The notes below the pieces were generated by a model. That model was not told the origin of the DNA. It did no database searches and worked only from the letters and a program-made list of their open reading frames with translations. A stretch of 64,000 nucleotides of DNA, from the NCBI GenBank assembly GCA_002633025.1, contig NMRB01001642.1, positions 98,487 through 162,486 on the forward strand, written 5' to 3'. Below are positions 1 to 11,707 of the stretch, piece by piece. The first letter of the stretch is position 1, and the number at the start of each line of letters is the position of its first letter. The stretch comes from Notospermus geniculatus. Taxonomy: Eukaryota; Nemertea; Pilidiophora; Heteronemertea; Lineidae. The position numbers were made by a program, and so were the translations under genes.

Positions 1-80
1 ATTAATCCTGCACGGGATTCAAACCCGGGACCTGCCGCCTGGTAAAAGCAGACGTGATAACCACTAGGCCACCAAGCCTC
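1..80 (-). mobile_element. tRNA-derived SINE (family A), head only
   Basis: Minus strand shows the tRNA-like head with A box TAGCCTAGTGGTTA-type and B box GGTTTGAATCC; truncated by the window edge. Confidence 0.85.
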
Positions 81-314
81 TCCTCAATTACTGCCCCAGT
101 AAACGCTGCCAATTTCATGAAAAATCTCATGTCGTCTGCCAGATGTTGGTGCTACATGAGAAGAGGTAAACAACGGTACTGGTACAAAATAAAATTATTA
201 AAATGGTGGTGTTTTACATAATTATGTACAAGAGACAGGCAGAAGAATTTAGCGAGTGGCCATTTGAAATCCCAGCTGTGAGGAAATTGTAACAGATGCA
301 ATTGGACCCCCCCC

Positions 315-372
315 CCCCCANGAAGACCCCGGTTGGGGTTGAAAATTTGCAAAATTCGGAGATGACGTTTCC
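315..372. mobile_element. Half foldback element with N at the missing arm
   Basis: GAAGACCCCGGTTGGGGTTG and AAAATTTGCAAAATTCGGAG match the right arm of the 24733 element; a C homopolymer and an N at 321 stand where the other arm should be. Confidence 0.65.
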
Positions 373-963
373 TTTTATATCAGGACCAAAATGATCCATA
401 GACTGGAGTTGTGTAACCCAGCCCTGTGCCATCTGAACCAAATACTTCGTATTCCCCCTGAAAATCACCTCAGTAAAACGGGTCAATGCAACAAGGCAAT
501 GTTGACAATGTTGAGCACTACAGTAAGTTAGGGTGTGAGTCGTATGTTTTTATGCCAGGATGGTAATGCAGGCAGATAAGCACAACAGACCGACTTACAC
601 ACGTCGCTTTTTGGTCAGCACGGTCTGCGAGCTAGCAAATCTGAAAGTATACATGGCCACTTTTAGGCGGGCGACGAATCCGCAGCAGTAGTCGATGTGC
701 CATAAGCTCCAGACGTGTGACAGCCTCATGTCTCCATCCGCAGGGTGAGTGGACAGTGCGGGAAAGAGTTTGAAGTTGAAATTTTGCGGAGACATTGACC
801 AAGTGGACAAACGTTTCTCCCAAACATTCAGGTTTAAAAAGTCGTTCAATGCATTTTACACGATAAGTCGTAATAACAACCCTTTACCGTATTTTAAGAA
901 ACGATCACATGATGCCTTGTAAAAACACGTCAGGGAAACAAATCCACCTAAATCTGCACTTAC

Positions 964-3900
964 TTAGTCCGATGATTGTGAAGTATTTTCTGCATTTCCC
1001 TTTTTCTCTCGTAAATAGCCATGTTGACGAGCTGAAATGACAAGACCAGAATGTACAAACAGCAGACGACATAGCTGATCTGTTGACATGATGAGCTGGC
1101 CGAGTTGGGCATTTGAACATCAGCACCTGTAACCTCAACAATTTGTATTTGTATTTTTGATTTTTCTGTCAGGGCCGAAGCCATAGCATTATTGGCCCTG
1201 ATAACTACGGAAGAAGCCATCTCAAGCTACTCATATTCCTCACTTGGATGGGGTCTTTTACTTGCCCTTGCAAAGACACAATGTACAAGGCACCAGGGCT
1301 TACAGTCCCATGCGACGGACTGAAAAGCGAAGGACAATTAATCCCACATGGCCCGGGATTTGAACCCGGGACCTGCCGCTTGATAAGCGGACATGATAAC
1401 CAGTAGGCTATCAAAGGCTCCTCACATCAGGTTAGAAGTTACTCCACCTACCGTTGATGATTTGAAATATTCAAGATGTTTGGTAATCCACGGTAAGATG
1501 GTCTCGTCGAGATCATAATATTTCTTGTTGTATCGGATCGTCAAGTCGAACAACGCCAGATGAACAATGTCTACCCTGAAGGAGAGGAGGAACAATGTCC
1601 ACATACTTTGAAGGTAGATGTAGGTGGTTGTCAAAACTAAATCTTTTATTCCAATGGGGATCCTAGCTACGATAGAGGGCAGCACACTGAAACGAGGTCC
1701 TATACAATGGGCGCCTTTTGTGTGGGAAATTGATCAGGACCGGGATGTCAGTTTCATTTCAGTAGTTTTAACCACTAGTGACACCTATTGAGGCAGTGGT
1801 CTAGGGTCCCCATTATACATGTACTTACACTTTTAAGTCCAGCCTCTTGATATATTCAGGTCCAGCGTTACAACAGGCACATACAAAGATATAAAATCGG
1901 TCTCCGTAAATCAGTGGCATGGTCAGACACTGGAGACACGCTTCGTGAAACCACTGACGACATCGGCAGCATTGTAACATTTTTAGGTACCAACTGAAAG
2001 GAAGATGGCAAAAAGGATTGATATACTATTATTATTATTATTATTATTGTTATTCATATTAGTAATAGGAGCAGTCAGCCGCGCATATTGCCAACAGATG
2101 GCAGCAAAGTCTTAGCGGACCAAATGTACAGGAAAATCTACGTGATTGCTGCTTGATCGATAATGACCGGGTCTGCTAGATGCATTGAATTGGGCTGTAG
2201 TGACACCTAGTGGTCAACTCGCTGACAGCTCCTATTTCTAAGTGCAGATTGAACAAGCAGCAACACTGAAGTTCAGTACATGTATGAAAGCAGTTGCGTA
2301 TAAAGTGGAACCTCTCTTAGTGGGCACTGCTGACATGAGGACACCTCTCTGTTAAGGACACCAAAGTTCAGTCCAAAACTGGTCATTCCTATTCATTTTG
2401 ACCTCTGTAATCAGGACACCTCTCAATTAAGGACAGCATTTGTCAGTCCCGAAGGTGCCTTTATAGAGAGGTTCCATGGTACTTACTCTCCAGGCCCTCC
2501 GCAATAGCAGTACATCTGCTGGCTGTTTGTTTTGTGTTGGGTATCCCATTTCAGATCCTTACTCTGAAAATATGAAATGGTACATTTCAGAACCAAACAC
2601 GATAAACTCCCACACTCAAGAGAAAACTACCATATTTTGAGAAATTTTCCGTTTTGGACATGAAAATAGAGACTTTGAAACGTAGCAAGACGGCCAATAT
2701 AAAACGTGACTCACGTTGTATGGCAGTGACTTTTTCATTTCAAGCAGTGACCCAGCATGTGGCCCTTCCTTATCAGCACCTCCTCTCTGGAACATAAACA
2801 CATATGTGAGGCAGTCTAGGATGTTGCATTTGAGGAAAGTGTTAATGGCCTTGGTGAACCCGCATAACTAAAATACACTTTGTAAAAGGTAAACAGCAGC
2901 AGATCAATGCACAGGCAATCTGACAGCCCTTGTTGATCATTCAGCGACTTTCGGCGGGTTTTCCTAGACCACCTCAGTCACATATAATTATTTCCAAGTA
3001 ACATTACTTCCCCTTTGAATTTCTATACATCTGAAAATCGACCTATTTATGCCATCAAAGATGATGATGACGATGCAGTTAATGATGATAAACATGCTTA
3101 CTTTGGCTGTTGTAGCGAAGATGCAGTTCCGGCAGACCCAGCTGACGTCCGGCTTCAGAATGCTCGACTGAATATTTGGTTTGTGACACAGCTGATGATA
3201 TCCTGCAGGTGCAAAAAAATACAACATAAATAAAGTCACTCCAAGATCAAGAGCTGTATTCAATTTTACGTCTGGCCTGAAGCCAGCGTTATTGGCTCTG
3301 ATAAGTACAGAAGAAGCCAGCTCAAGCAACTCATGTTCCTCGCCTGGATGGGGTCTTTTACTTGTCCTTGCGAAGGTACAAGGTACAAGGCACCACGGCT
3401 TACTGTCCCATGCGATTGACTGAAGAGCCAGGGATGATTAATCCCATACGGCCCGGGATTCGAACCTGGGATCTGCCGCTTGCTAAGCGGACGTGATAAC
3501 TACAAGGCTCAGATTCTACATTCTTAGTGAAGAAAAGAACCAGATTCCGCAGGAAAAACCGGATGGATATGGACATTTGTAAAAAGCCTACCTATACCAC
3601 ATCCATCGCACAGCACTATCTCATTTGGTGCCTCCGAAACCCCATGGTCACAAATTCTGCAGTAGATATCAGACATGGGGTCAATTTGCACAACACCTGA
3701 AATAGAAAACACACCTGTCGAAATCGACAGACAAATTTTGGAATTTGGAATATTTTGTTGAAATCCACAATGAACTTCCAATGGTAAGGCACCAGCACCA
3801 AATCTTTCCCAAATTCCCAGCCCCCCCCCCCCTGAAATAGCACAACATGGGCTAAATTGACTCCATTTTCCCGAGAAGCACCAGTATTTTACCCCCTCTA

Positions 3901-3989
3901 ATCTCACCTCTCTGTACATCTTTGAATAATGACCAGTATTCCGAATCATCTTCATATTTGATGAAACACCGTTGTCTCTCAAAATCAAG
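964..3989 (-). CDS. Polycomb-like protein (MTF2/PHF19/PHF1 family), partial
   Basis: Accessory subunit of Polycomb repressive complex 2 that reads H3K36me through its Tudor domain and binds CpG DNA through a winged-helix region; nuclear. Minus-strand exons read with matching phases: 3908-3989 (second half of Tudor, ...[14 protein letters not shown]), 3592-3696 and 3102-3202 (PHD1, [14 protein letters not shown] then GYHQLCH and WVCRNC), 2715-2786 (linker), 2487-2563 (MYCYCGGPG) and 1829-1993 (PHD2, [19 protein letters not shown]), 1452-1575 and 964-1031 (start of the extended-homology winged helix, [15 protein letters not shown]). The Tudor/PHD/PHD/EH order and the motifs are diagnostic of the family; vertebrate paralogues cannot be told apart here. 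The exon for the first half of Tudor and the N-terminus is not recognisable between 3990 and 5322, and the C-terminus lies off the left edge or was not recognised. Confidence 0.9.
1159..1423 (-). mobile_element. tRNA-derived SINE (family A), near full length
   Basis: About 260 bases. On the minus strand: tRNA-like head with B box GGTTCAAATCC, then the family body (CCCATCCAAGTGAGGAA..., AGTAGCTTGAGATGG) and the 3' end GGGCCAATAATGCTATGGC, GGCCCTGACAGAAAAATC. It lies in a Polycomb-like intron. Confidence 0.9.
2063..2236. mobile_element. MITE, AATAGGAGCAGTCAGC family
   Basis: Termini AATAGGAGCAGTCAGC and GCTGACAGCTCCTATT are inverted. A relative at 12992-13166 shares the interior (AAGATGGCAGCAAAGT). 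Confidence 0.75.
2304..2476. mobile_element. MITE, TGGAACCTCTCT family
   Basis: Terminal inverted repeats TGGAACCTCTCTTA and TAGAGAGGTTCCA; interior of GGACACC repeats. Termini resemble pogo-type Tc1/mariner elements. Other copies: 6071, 25314, 37720, 39185, 39655. Confidence 0.75.
2813..2972. repeat. Dispersed repeat, GTCTAGGA termini
   Basis: Inverted copy of 48625-48790, sharing CAATCTGACAGCCCTTGTTG and GGGTTTTCCTAGACCAC. Termini GTCTAGGA and TCCTAGAC suggest a MITE. Confidence 0.65.
3278..3511 (-). mobile_element. tRNA-derived SINE (family A)
   Basis: Same head, body and GCC...GGC 3' end as the consensus, with more divergence; between the two PHD1 exons of the Polycomb-like gene. Confidence 0.88.
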
Positions 3990-4250
3990 CTGAAAGCAAG
4001 AAGAAGTGCACATCTACATTGACAGAATCTGACAGACTGCACAACTGAAACTCCCGAATCTCACCCAGACTAGAAGTGACTCACTTCTTCACAGCTGTTA
4101 GTGTAAGGCTGTGGTTCAGTGAGTCGAATTTTTCAAACTGAAGACCTTATGGACTATAAACCTTGATAAAACAGCTAAAACACCAATGCAATTCATCTCC
4201 TCACTGATAATCAACAAACATCAAATCTTCCTCTGCAAAACTGCAGATTA

Positions 4251-4660
4251 GGCCACATAAAAAAAATCTTTAGTTTAGCATCAGTCAAAGTTGTAAAAAG
4301 TGAGGAGGGAGGGTTTTTTTTTTTTTTTTTTTTTTTTTAATACTAAAATGGACTGTGATCATCGAAAGAGAGCTTGGAAGCATTGCACCATTTACCATAC
4401 AATACACAAATCCTTAATATTAACTCGAAAAAGGTTTTTATTCAAAAAAATAAATATCTGAGTCACCCTGGAAAAGGCATGTGTAGACAAGAAACCACAC
4501 TTTTTGACAGAGAACATTATAATGTGAGAAAAGAATTGAAGAAAAAAAAGTGTGGTTTCTTGTCAACACATGCCTTTTCCAGGGTGACTCAGATATGTAT
4601 TTTTTTTAATAAAAACCTTTTTCGAGTTAATACTANAATATTGTATTCCTGTGTTGTTGA
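4251..4660. mobile_element. PIF/Harbinger-like MITE, incomplete, with long internal palindrome
   Basis: Left end TTA/GGCCACATAAAAAAAATC matches the element at 16922-17273 (reverse orientation), including AGTGAGGAGGGAGGG and the GATCATCGAAAGAGAGCTTG block. From 4417 to 4640 it forms a ~100-base-arm inverted repeat (AACTCGAAAAAGGTTTTTAT on both arms) with a single N at 4636; no right terminus follows. Confidence 0.7.
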
Positions 4661-5322
4661 GCTATCGTCGATACACCATATCCGAGTGAATTTAGTAAAA
4701 TCCCGTTCTTATTTACTTCCCAAATCGAGTTTAAAATCCGCTTCTCGAATCGAAATGTACAGGCCGGTGACACGCCATGATGGGAGTCTCGCGCAATGCA
4801 ATTGCGCAGTGACGTTAGTCTCGTTCTCATTCAGTGTCAGCGACTACGCCCAGTCACGTGACCTCGGGTCTTGTGACAGCTACGAGTTCGCGACTTGTTT
4901 ACATGTGTTGGTGACATTTCGACGGAGTTTTGTATCAAAGTTTTTTCCTAATTTGTGCCAATTTTTCTGTCTTTTGGAATACCACTATGAGAAATGAGGA
5001 TAAATGAAAGGATTCATGACAGTTAATTATTCGAATTTAGTCAGGTTTGACAATAATTGGTGATTTTGTTCAGTACTACATGAAATACACTATGCACCAC
5101 AGGCAGCATATGGGTAAACCATAACGTACCAGGCAATAGCCGTCAATGTCATATCGTAAAAGAAGCTATGCCTGGTCGATATGGTTACCATAACTAGGGC
5201 GTAGGCTGGTGAGACGGACACATGCGGATGAGCAGGCTAGGCAGCTGGCCTCTGCTCTGGCTTAGCTACCTCCACTTTTACGTTCTTCATCGGATTTCAA
5301 ATGTTCATCCTTTTCCTTAAAG
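4660..5322. promoter_or_regulatory. Presumed head-to-head promoter region of Polycomb-like and METTL13 genes
   Basis: The two genes diverge here. The stretch 4740-4900 is CpG-rich for this window (GTGACACGCCATGATGGGAG, CAGTCACGTGACC with an E-box) and looks like a housekeeping promoter. Neither first coding exon is recognisable inside it. Confidence 0.35.
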
Positions 5323-8300
5323 GTATGGGGAGTATACAGATCTCTGTGGCATCCTGCATAAATACATCAAACCGTCTGATAAAATACTCGTGATTGGCTG
5401 TGGCAACTCACAGCTCAGTAGCGACATGTACGACATCGGTCTCAAGACGATCACAAACATTGACATCAGTGATGTTGTCATCCGACAGATGAAGGAAAAG
5501 AATAAAGAAAGAACAGAGATGAGTTTTGTCAAAATGGATGCGACCAAGGTACCGGTATATTAGCATCAGATACTCAAGTTTTACAATCCTCAGCAACGTT
5601 ATTTTAATTTAAAGCTTTGCGGATTGTCATTTGATTCATGTACATGTAGTTCATATCAGAAAACCTTGATTCTACATGTAGAAAATCTGTTTCTTACTAG
5701 GCCTACATCTGTTCACCATTTTAGATGGACTTGGACTCGGGGTCTTTCTCAACGGTGCTAGACAAGGGAACTCTCGATGCCCTCTTCACTGATAACACTG
5801 AAGATGTTGTCAAGACAGTTGAGAAAATGTTTTCAGAAATTGCAAGAGTTCTACGCGTTGGTGGTCGATATATCTGCGTGTCTTTAGCCCAAAAGCATAT
5901 CCTTGATAAAATCATGGATTACTTCATCAGTATGTAAGTAACAGAGGGGGTGGATAGGTCTCCTGCTCAAATTTGGAATAAAGTTATAGTTCAACCTACT
6001 TAATCTTCAGTATTGGCCGTGTTTGGAAAAGCAGAGATGAGTTGAGGGCCAAAAAATAGAGCAGAACATCCCATAACGGTCACCTCTGTGAGTGTCTGGA
6101 GGATACCTTTTTATTAAGGACAGAAGAGTTCAGTTCCAATTGATCAATTTCTATTCATTTTGACCTCTTTATTAGAACACCTTTAATTCATTAAGGAGAA
6201 CACCTTCGGCCCCATAGGTGTCCTTAATAGAGAGGTTCCACTGTATGTTCCTGACTTATTTCAGAGGTTGGCCCGTGAGACTTCACCGAGTGGTTGAAGA
6301 TCCCGACAAGGAAATGGAAAAGGAATTCCACATGCCCGTGTTTGTGTTTGTCATGACGAAGTTCATGCCGACACCAAACCCTATCAAGGTAGGCCACACT
6401 CGTTCACTGCTAACCAGGGCCTTTTAAGATTCCCTCATCAGTCTTTCATCGGCACACTCTGGGCTGTCAGAATGGCACAGTGGAACCATGGTCACCTGCC
6501 GTCACCGAAGTTCCAGATTCGATCCCCAGTTAGACCAACTCTTCATGACGTTTCTTCCATTTCAGATTCTAGAAATTTGTTACGACTTGAACAAGGCAGA
6601 AAGAGTGAGCTCGAAAGATGACATTGTTGCTGTTGTCGAGTCAATGCAACATTATGCTCTGCTGCGTCAACAACTGAACAAAAGGTGGGACATTCAAGTG
6701 ACTGAAAAATGTGAAAAATTGATATCCATGCAATACTCTAGCAAAATTTGGTGCTTGACACAACCAAGGAAAGGGTTCATGGTCTTACAACACAATAGCT
6801 GAAATGTACGTCTCTGCAGGTTGAAAATAGTAGTGGACAGCAGTGATAATAGTTGAGTAAACTAATGACCAATGATGATCATTTCGAACAAGCACCTGCT
6901 TTTGCTAGATCGGGTCACATTTTGAATTGGTCATTACTGAAGTTTGCTGTGCCAGAATTTGTACCAGGCAGCAGCAAAGGGAATCAAACTTGATATGTAA
7001 CGATATACCCTGATCATGATCTGTAACATTTTTAGGTCCCTCGATGAAGATGAGGGTCAACTAAAAGTCGAACTCTACAGTGCCACCTCGTCAAGTCCAC
7101 GCTACACTATGCACATTGTGGATCGTGACGTGCGAGTCGGTAGAAATAAAAAGTTTGCCATATTCATTGTGCCAGAGGGAAGGTGAGTATGTAATCATCT
7201 TCAAGTTCTAAGTTGAGCTTGGGGCTAATACATCATGGTACTAAGCAGGTGTCCCTCAGTATCATCCTGTCTCAGAAGAGGTATCACTGTCAGATGGACG
7301 GACGGACAGCTGGACGTGGAGTTTGAAGATCCTGCAATAGGGTTTGACTGTTCATGTCCCTAAGGCCTTTATATACTGATTGACGAAGCCAATCAGTATG
7401 ATCTTCATGCATTATATGAAGGCCTTTAGTTGTCAGGTTACGCCACTGAACTTTTTCGCTTCATTCCAGGGAAGTTGAGTGGCTGTTTTCCACTGATGAG
7501 GGTCGTCTGCAGTTGTCTCAATCAGCTGGATTCAAACGTCTCATTGTTGTGGCCCTTCATCGTGATCAGTCGTACGAGAACCTGAAAACTATCCAAGCAG
7601 AATTGTCCAGCAAAGTCATGGAGTTGGCTCCGCCTAAACTTGGTGATGTCCAGGTCAGAGAATTTAGCCCATTTCTACAGTACTGGATAGGCCTCATACT
7701 GGGTAGGCCTCGCACTCGGTAGGCCCCACACTGGGTAGGCCTCATACTGGGTAGGCGTAGTACTTGGTAGGCCTGGTACTGGGTAGGCCTCGTACTGGGC
7801 AGGCCTAGTACTGGGTGTGGATAATCCTTCTGTAGAGTGCAAAAGTCTCCACTCCAATATACAAAGTAATACTCCAGCAAAATAACCTGGCACACTTAAT
7901 TGATTTTATAGGTTCCATTTCTCACCATCGGAGAAGAAATCGGAGAACGTACAATCAAACATCGTGGGACGAGCAAGATGACAGGTGATTATGTAATCGA
8001 GGATGTCGTAACAGAAGAAGATGTGGTGCGGCGTTTGATTTTTCTCGATAAGCCGATGGTCGTCCAATCAGAGGCGAGGTTGGCAAAAGGTGAGAATTTG
8101 GAGGGAGATTTTACGATCATAAAATTTAGCCCTTTTGATGTGGATTTTGTGGGGGGGGGGGATTTCCCAATCACTGGTTAATCTTTACCGTATAGATTAT
8201 TCATGCTATTCCAGTGGAAGTCAAGAAAAAAGGTGGGAAAAAGAAGATGACGAAGACAGTAGTTGACACCAGTCACCTGGCATTCCAGTTTCATGTAGGT

Positions 8301-10452
8301 ATGGTGGCTGGATTAGCTTTTGTGGAGAATTTTCAGAAATTATCAGGTAAGTTTACTCCTTAATCGTGGCTCTTGCGTTACAATGAAATGTTCAATTTTC
8401 ATGTGGGTTTCGAAAGATATAAAAAAACATAATTATGGACAATGGATGTTTTGTTTTTCAGAGACCAGAGTAGACATTTCTCTCATTGGGCTAGGCGGAG
8501 GAGGCCTAGCAATGTACCTGCGCAATGCATATCCAAATGTAAGTTGTGTTCAGCGAAGTAGAGAAGATATGTAGTACATATCTTCACGTACTTGTACTGA
8601 GGGGGGCGTATCCTGAAGGTACAGTACCTTCAGGATACGCCCCCCTCAGTACAAGTACGTGTACCCAGACTGGCCAGATTTTAACTACCTAGTCAGATAT
8701 CCAGGGGCAGGCAGCCTGCTACTTTTGGACACTTGTACTGAAGGGTGTACTACTAGTCAGGCATGGGAATCTTCCGGATTGTGCCGGATTTCCGGTTTTG
8801 GGAGGCCAAAAGTTGGGTCCTGAGATTCGTACAGAAATGCAATAAAATTGGAGGGGGGTGGGGGTAAATACAGCGCGTCTGACTCGGGTTCTGACTTCGT
8901 CAGCCACGCAAGAACGAGCCAGAATGCCGCGCAGCAACAGCTCTTTCGGGTCTCCCTCGGCGATGATAATCACTAATTTATTCGTCTCTGACATCAACCA
9001 ACCAATGAAATAAAAGCCCGCGTAAAACTGCCGTCAATGGGTTTCCTTATTTGGTCACGCTTACTACTTCTCGTGAATGCAGTGCAACCTCGCTTCCACA
9101 TGGGACACCCATCGAAATCAACTGCCATATCCGAATTTCCTTTCGGTTCTCTCGTCTGCAGAGCACGGGTTTGCAGTGCGCCAAATCGGTACGGGAAATG
9201 CTTGGAAATCGCATCCTGGGCGAGCCAAAATCGACAAATTCCCCCCGCTCGCGCCTTCGGCGCTCGGAGCTCAGGCCTTTGGTCTCTCGCTATTCCGGTT
9301 CCATAACCCCTGCCGTTCCCATGCCTGCTAGTGTCTAATACTCATTACAAGTATAAGTCCATAACCTGAAAATACAGCAGCAACATCACTCGTGATAGTC
9401 TATTCTGTACCAACTCTTCTTTCCAGATCTACCTCGATGCTGTCGACATCGACCCAGATGTGGTTCAGGTCGCCACTGATTGGTTTGGATTCAAACCTGA
9501 CGATCACCTCCGTGTATTTGTCTGCGACGGCTTGGAGTATCTGAATAAATTACTGGAACAAGGTCAGTGTTGTGGGTCAATTCGACTTTTAGATTCAACC
9601 TTAAACTCCAACACCCTGTGTTTTCATCGTCATCTTGTACTTTCAGGTCTCAAGAAACACGTCATCATGTTCGACGTCGACTGTAAGGACCCAAGTCTCG
9701 GAATGACCTGTCCGCCGCAGGCGTTCGTCGAGTTAGAGGTGCTAAAAACTGTTGATAAGATCTTACACCCTGAAGGTAAGGATGTGTGCAGTGGTCTGAA
9801 AGTTGGCACAAATTTCTGTTGTGACAAATTGTTCTCTGGTGGCGAAAGAAGTTTTGATGTCTGTTACAAATTGTGACCCGCTCCAGCAAAATTAGACGCT
9901 TGTCGCTAAAGTGGAAAGGGTTAACGGCTTTATGACACAATAGCTGAAATGTATGTCTCTGTGGGTTTTCAATATTGGTGGACAGCAGGGAGAGTAGTTG
10001 AATAAACTGACAATCAATGACAAGGATCTGCTTTTGCTGGAGCAGGTCATAATTTAGAGTTACCTGTGATTATTTTCCACTCACAAGCATAGGCCTTCTG
10101 ATTTTGATACACTTTAATGGCAAATTGTCGGCTGAAATGCACATTGTTCTTATCTTCAGGTGTATTCATTCTTAATCTAGTATGTCGAAACAAGGAAATT
10201 GAAAAGGATGTAACAGACAGAATGAAGACAGTTTTCCGTGGGATGTACAGCAAGCAGGTTCAAGATGATGTAAATAAGATTGTTTATGCCCTCCCGAGTT
10301 CAAGGTCACATTGTCAAGACTTGTCGGACGAGCATCTCCTCGGACGGAATCTCCGACGCACGGCAGGGGTTCTCCAGGATTTGATGAAATCGTACAGCAA
10401 GGAGAAGTCGGCAGGCCTGGTCGCCATGCTGGAAGATTTGGTTATTTTGTAA
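5323..10452 (+). CDS. METTL13: METTL13, eEF1A lysine and N-terminal methyltransferase (first exon missing)
   Basis: Dual methyltransferase that modifies the N-terminus and Lys55 of eEF1A in the cytosol. Twelve exons in phase: 5323-5548, 5725-5933, 6265-6388, 6566-6684, 7036-7182, 7470-7653, 7912-8089, 8215-8346, 8462-8538, 9427-9562, 9647-9775, 10160-10452; stop TAA at 10450. They give 650 residues; with the missing ~30 N-terminal residues this fits the ~700 of the human protein. The first seven-beta-strand domain has SAM motif [10 protein letters not shown], then NIDISDVV and [12 protein letters not shown]; the second has [19 protein letters not shown] and [17 protein letters not shown]. The exon coding the usual start (through the residues before YGEYTDLCG) is not found upstream to 4660. 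Introns carry several MITEs. An AATAAA at 11219 could end the transcript, which converges with the CatSper gene. Confidence 0.95.
6071..6241. mobile_element. MITE, TGGAACCTCTCT family
   Basis: Right end TAGAGAGGTTCCACTGTA is clear, left end decayed; METTL13 intron. Confidence 0.65.
6465..6535 (+). mobile_element. tRNA-derived SINE (family B), head
   Basis: GTCAGAATGGCACAGTGGAA then GATTCGATCCCC; a second tRNA-like head type shared with 16395, 20125, 22045, 45260, 47705, 48830 and 56398. Confidence 0.7.
6697..6918. mobile_element. MITE, GTGACCCGCTCCAGCAAAA family
   Basis: Right end TTTTGCTAGATCGGGTCAC is clear, interior AGTGGACAGCAGTGATAAT typical; left end weak. Seven copies occur in the window. 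Confidence 0.7.
7675..7822 (+). repeat. Tandem repeat, TAGGCCTCGTACTGGG unit
   Basis: About eight to nine degenerate units of ~16-17 bases in a METTL13 intron immediately after an exon. Confidence 0.85.
8586..8661. repeat. Perfect 38-base-arm hairpin
   Basis: Arms run CACGTACTTGTACTGAGGGG... to ...GAAGGTAC and back with no mismatch and almost no loop; METTL13 intron. Confidence 0.9.
8758..9327. mobile_element. hAT-like non-autonomous element, 570 bases
   Basis: Short TIR CAGGCATGGGAA / TTCCCATGCCTG flanked by CTAGT on both sides. GC-rich interior; the plus-strand open frames at 9037-9338 inside it resemble nothing and sit in three frames at once. Confidence 0.65.
9873..10049. mobile_element. 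MITE, GTGACCCGCTCCAGCAAAA family, complete
   Basis: Ends GTGACCCGCTCCAGCAAAA and TTTTGCTGGAGCAGGTCA; last METTL13 intron. Confidence 0.82.
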
Positions 10453-11707
10453 CCATGGCAACTGGTCTACTTCCATTGATAGCCAGAGAAGGTTCTGGAG
10501 TTCATCGTTCAAGCAACACTGAGGAAGGTCTGCCTGGTATGTAGGGCTTGTGCCTTGGTGACATATGTCTTTAATGGTCACGTTTTTCTGTATTTTTACA
10601 GATTGTTAATTATGTAGTGATAGGGAGGTTGAGACTTATCACAGATTCTTATATGTATACCGGTAGGCATACGGATAGAATTCTGTATGAGGACAAATTT
10701 TGTGTAAAGGATCCGTAATAAGTCACTGATCTCAACCTCCCTATTATGATCGAGGGGAACTAATATGGTGCTGCTGCTTTATTAGGTACATTTAATTATG
10801 CAACCGTATCAAGTCTTAACTCCACATAGTTATTGGGTGGCAGTTTCACACGTCTCCGAGTACCTTTTCTTTACTCAAGTTTCACCAGATTGTTTTATTT
10901 TCAAAGGACATTCAGAAAAAGCAACTGTCCTTACCTGACTTTTGACTGCATTGAGGTACGATCCTTTCTGTGTTTTGCTCTGGGGTCACTCAGAATGCAG
11001 AGTACTGTGTATCCCAGTTATGGCACAGCTTAACCCAGTTCAGGCCAAGTTCTGAGGGCACACTCGCACTGCTGAGCTCATTTGTGACTGGGTATTTTAT
11101 TCCACTTAGAACATGCTTGCTTATACATCTTCGATACAAAGCACTGAATGAGAAATTTGCCAATACGACGTACATGATCTTGATTCATTAAACAGTTGCA
11201 AGTTTTCTTTTGTTTATGAATAAAATGGTGTGCAATTATAAGGGATGGAAGGGATTTTAATTTCAAATGAGGCAACCTTGGCCCCCCCCAACNTAACCTT
11301 TTTTCCAGGCTTCCAAGTGTCCTTGAGCAAGACTCTTAACTCACTTCTTGAGGGAGTTATGAGTTATGTTCCTTCTGTGGCGTTTTGTTACCAATACCAG
11401 TACTTGGCTAGACATTGACACCATTCACAGCAAAAACTGAGCAAAGTTCAGTTATTGAAAAAACTTCTTTATTCACAACAACAACAGCTGATATTAAAGT
11501 TGCAACAAAAACCAAAAAATAACAATTCTGAATGTGAAAGCGAGTCCCTAGGCCTACTTTCATACTGGTCATGTGTGGAATGTTTTGATTGCAATGAATA
11601 TAACTTGAACTAACAAGACATTTCCTCTTCCACGTTCTGTTTGGTGAAGAATTAGGAATTAAGTCTTCAATTGGGTGAGTCCATGCACCCGAGTATTGTC
11701 TATCTCC
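10453..11707. other. Convergent intergenic region METTL13 / CatSper-like
   Basis: Holds both 3' UTRs: plus-strand AATAAA at 11219 and minus-strand AATAAA at 11467-11472, the hairpin element at 10621, and a single N at 11293 after a C run. No other gene seen. Confidence 0.6.
10621..10743. mobile_element. Hairpin element, TAGGGAGGTT family
   Basis: TAGGGAGGTTGAGACTTAT at one end and ATCTCAACCTCCCTA at the other; 3' flank of METTL13. Confidence 0.75.

Noticed and set aside
1-80. tRNA gene
   Set aside because: The A and B boxes and arms look tRNA-like, but the same sequence recurs with a fixed SINE body and without a clean acceptor stem, so it is a SINE head. The same applies to all other tRNA-like spots, including 44508-44585.
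595-849. Minus-strand open frame downstream of the Polycomb-like EH exons
   Set aside because: It could contain the next exon (LLLRIRRPPK faintly resembles the family), but I find no acceptor with the required phase.
4374-4997. 207-codon plus-strand open frame
   Set aside because: It crosses the PIF-like element, the palindrome and an N, and has no family resemblance or coding-like composition.
9037-9338. Three overlapping plus-strand open frames
   Set aside because: They lie inside the GC-rich hAT-like element in a METTL13 intron; three frames open at once reflects composition.
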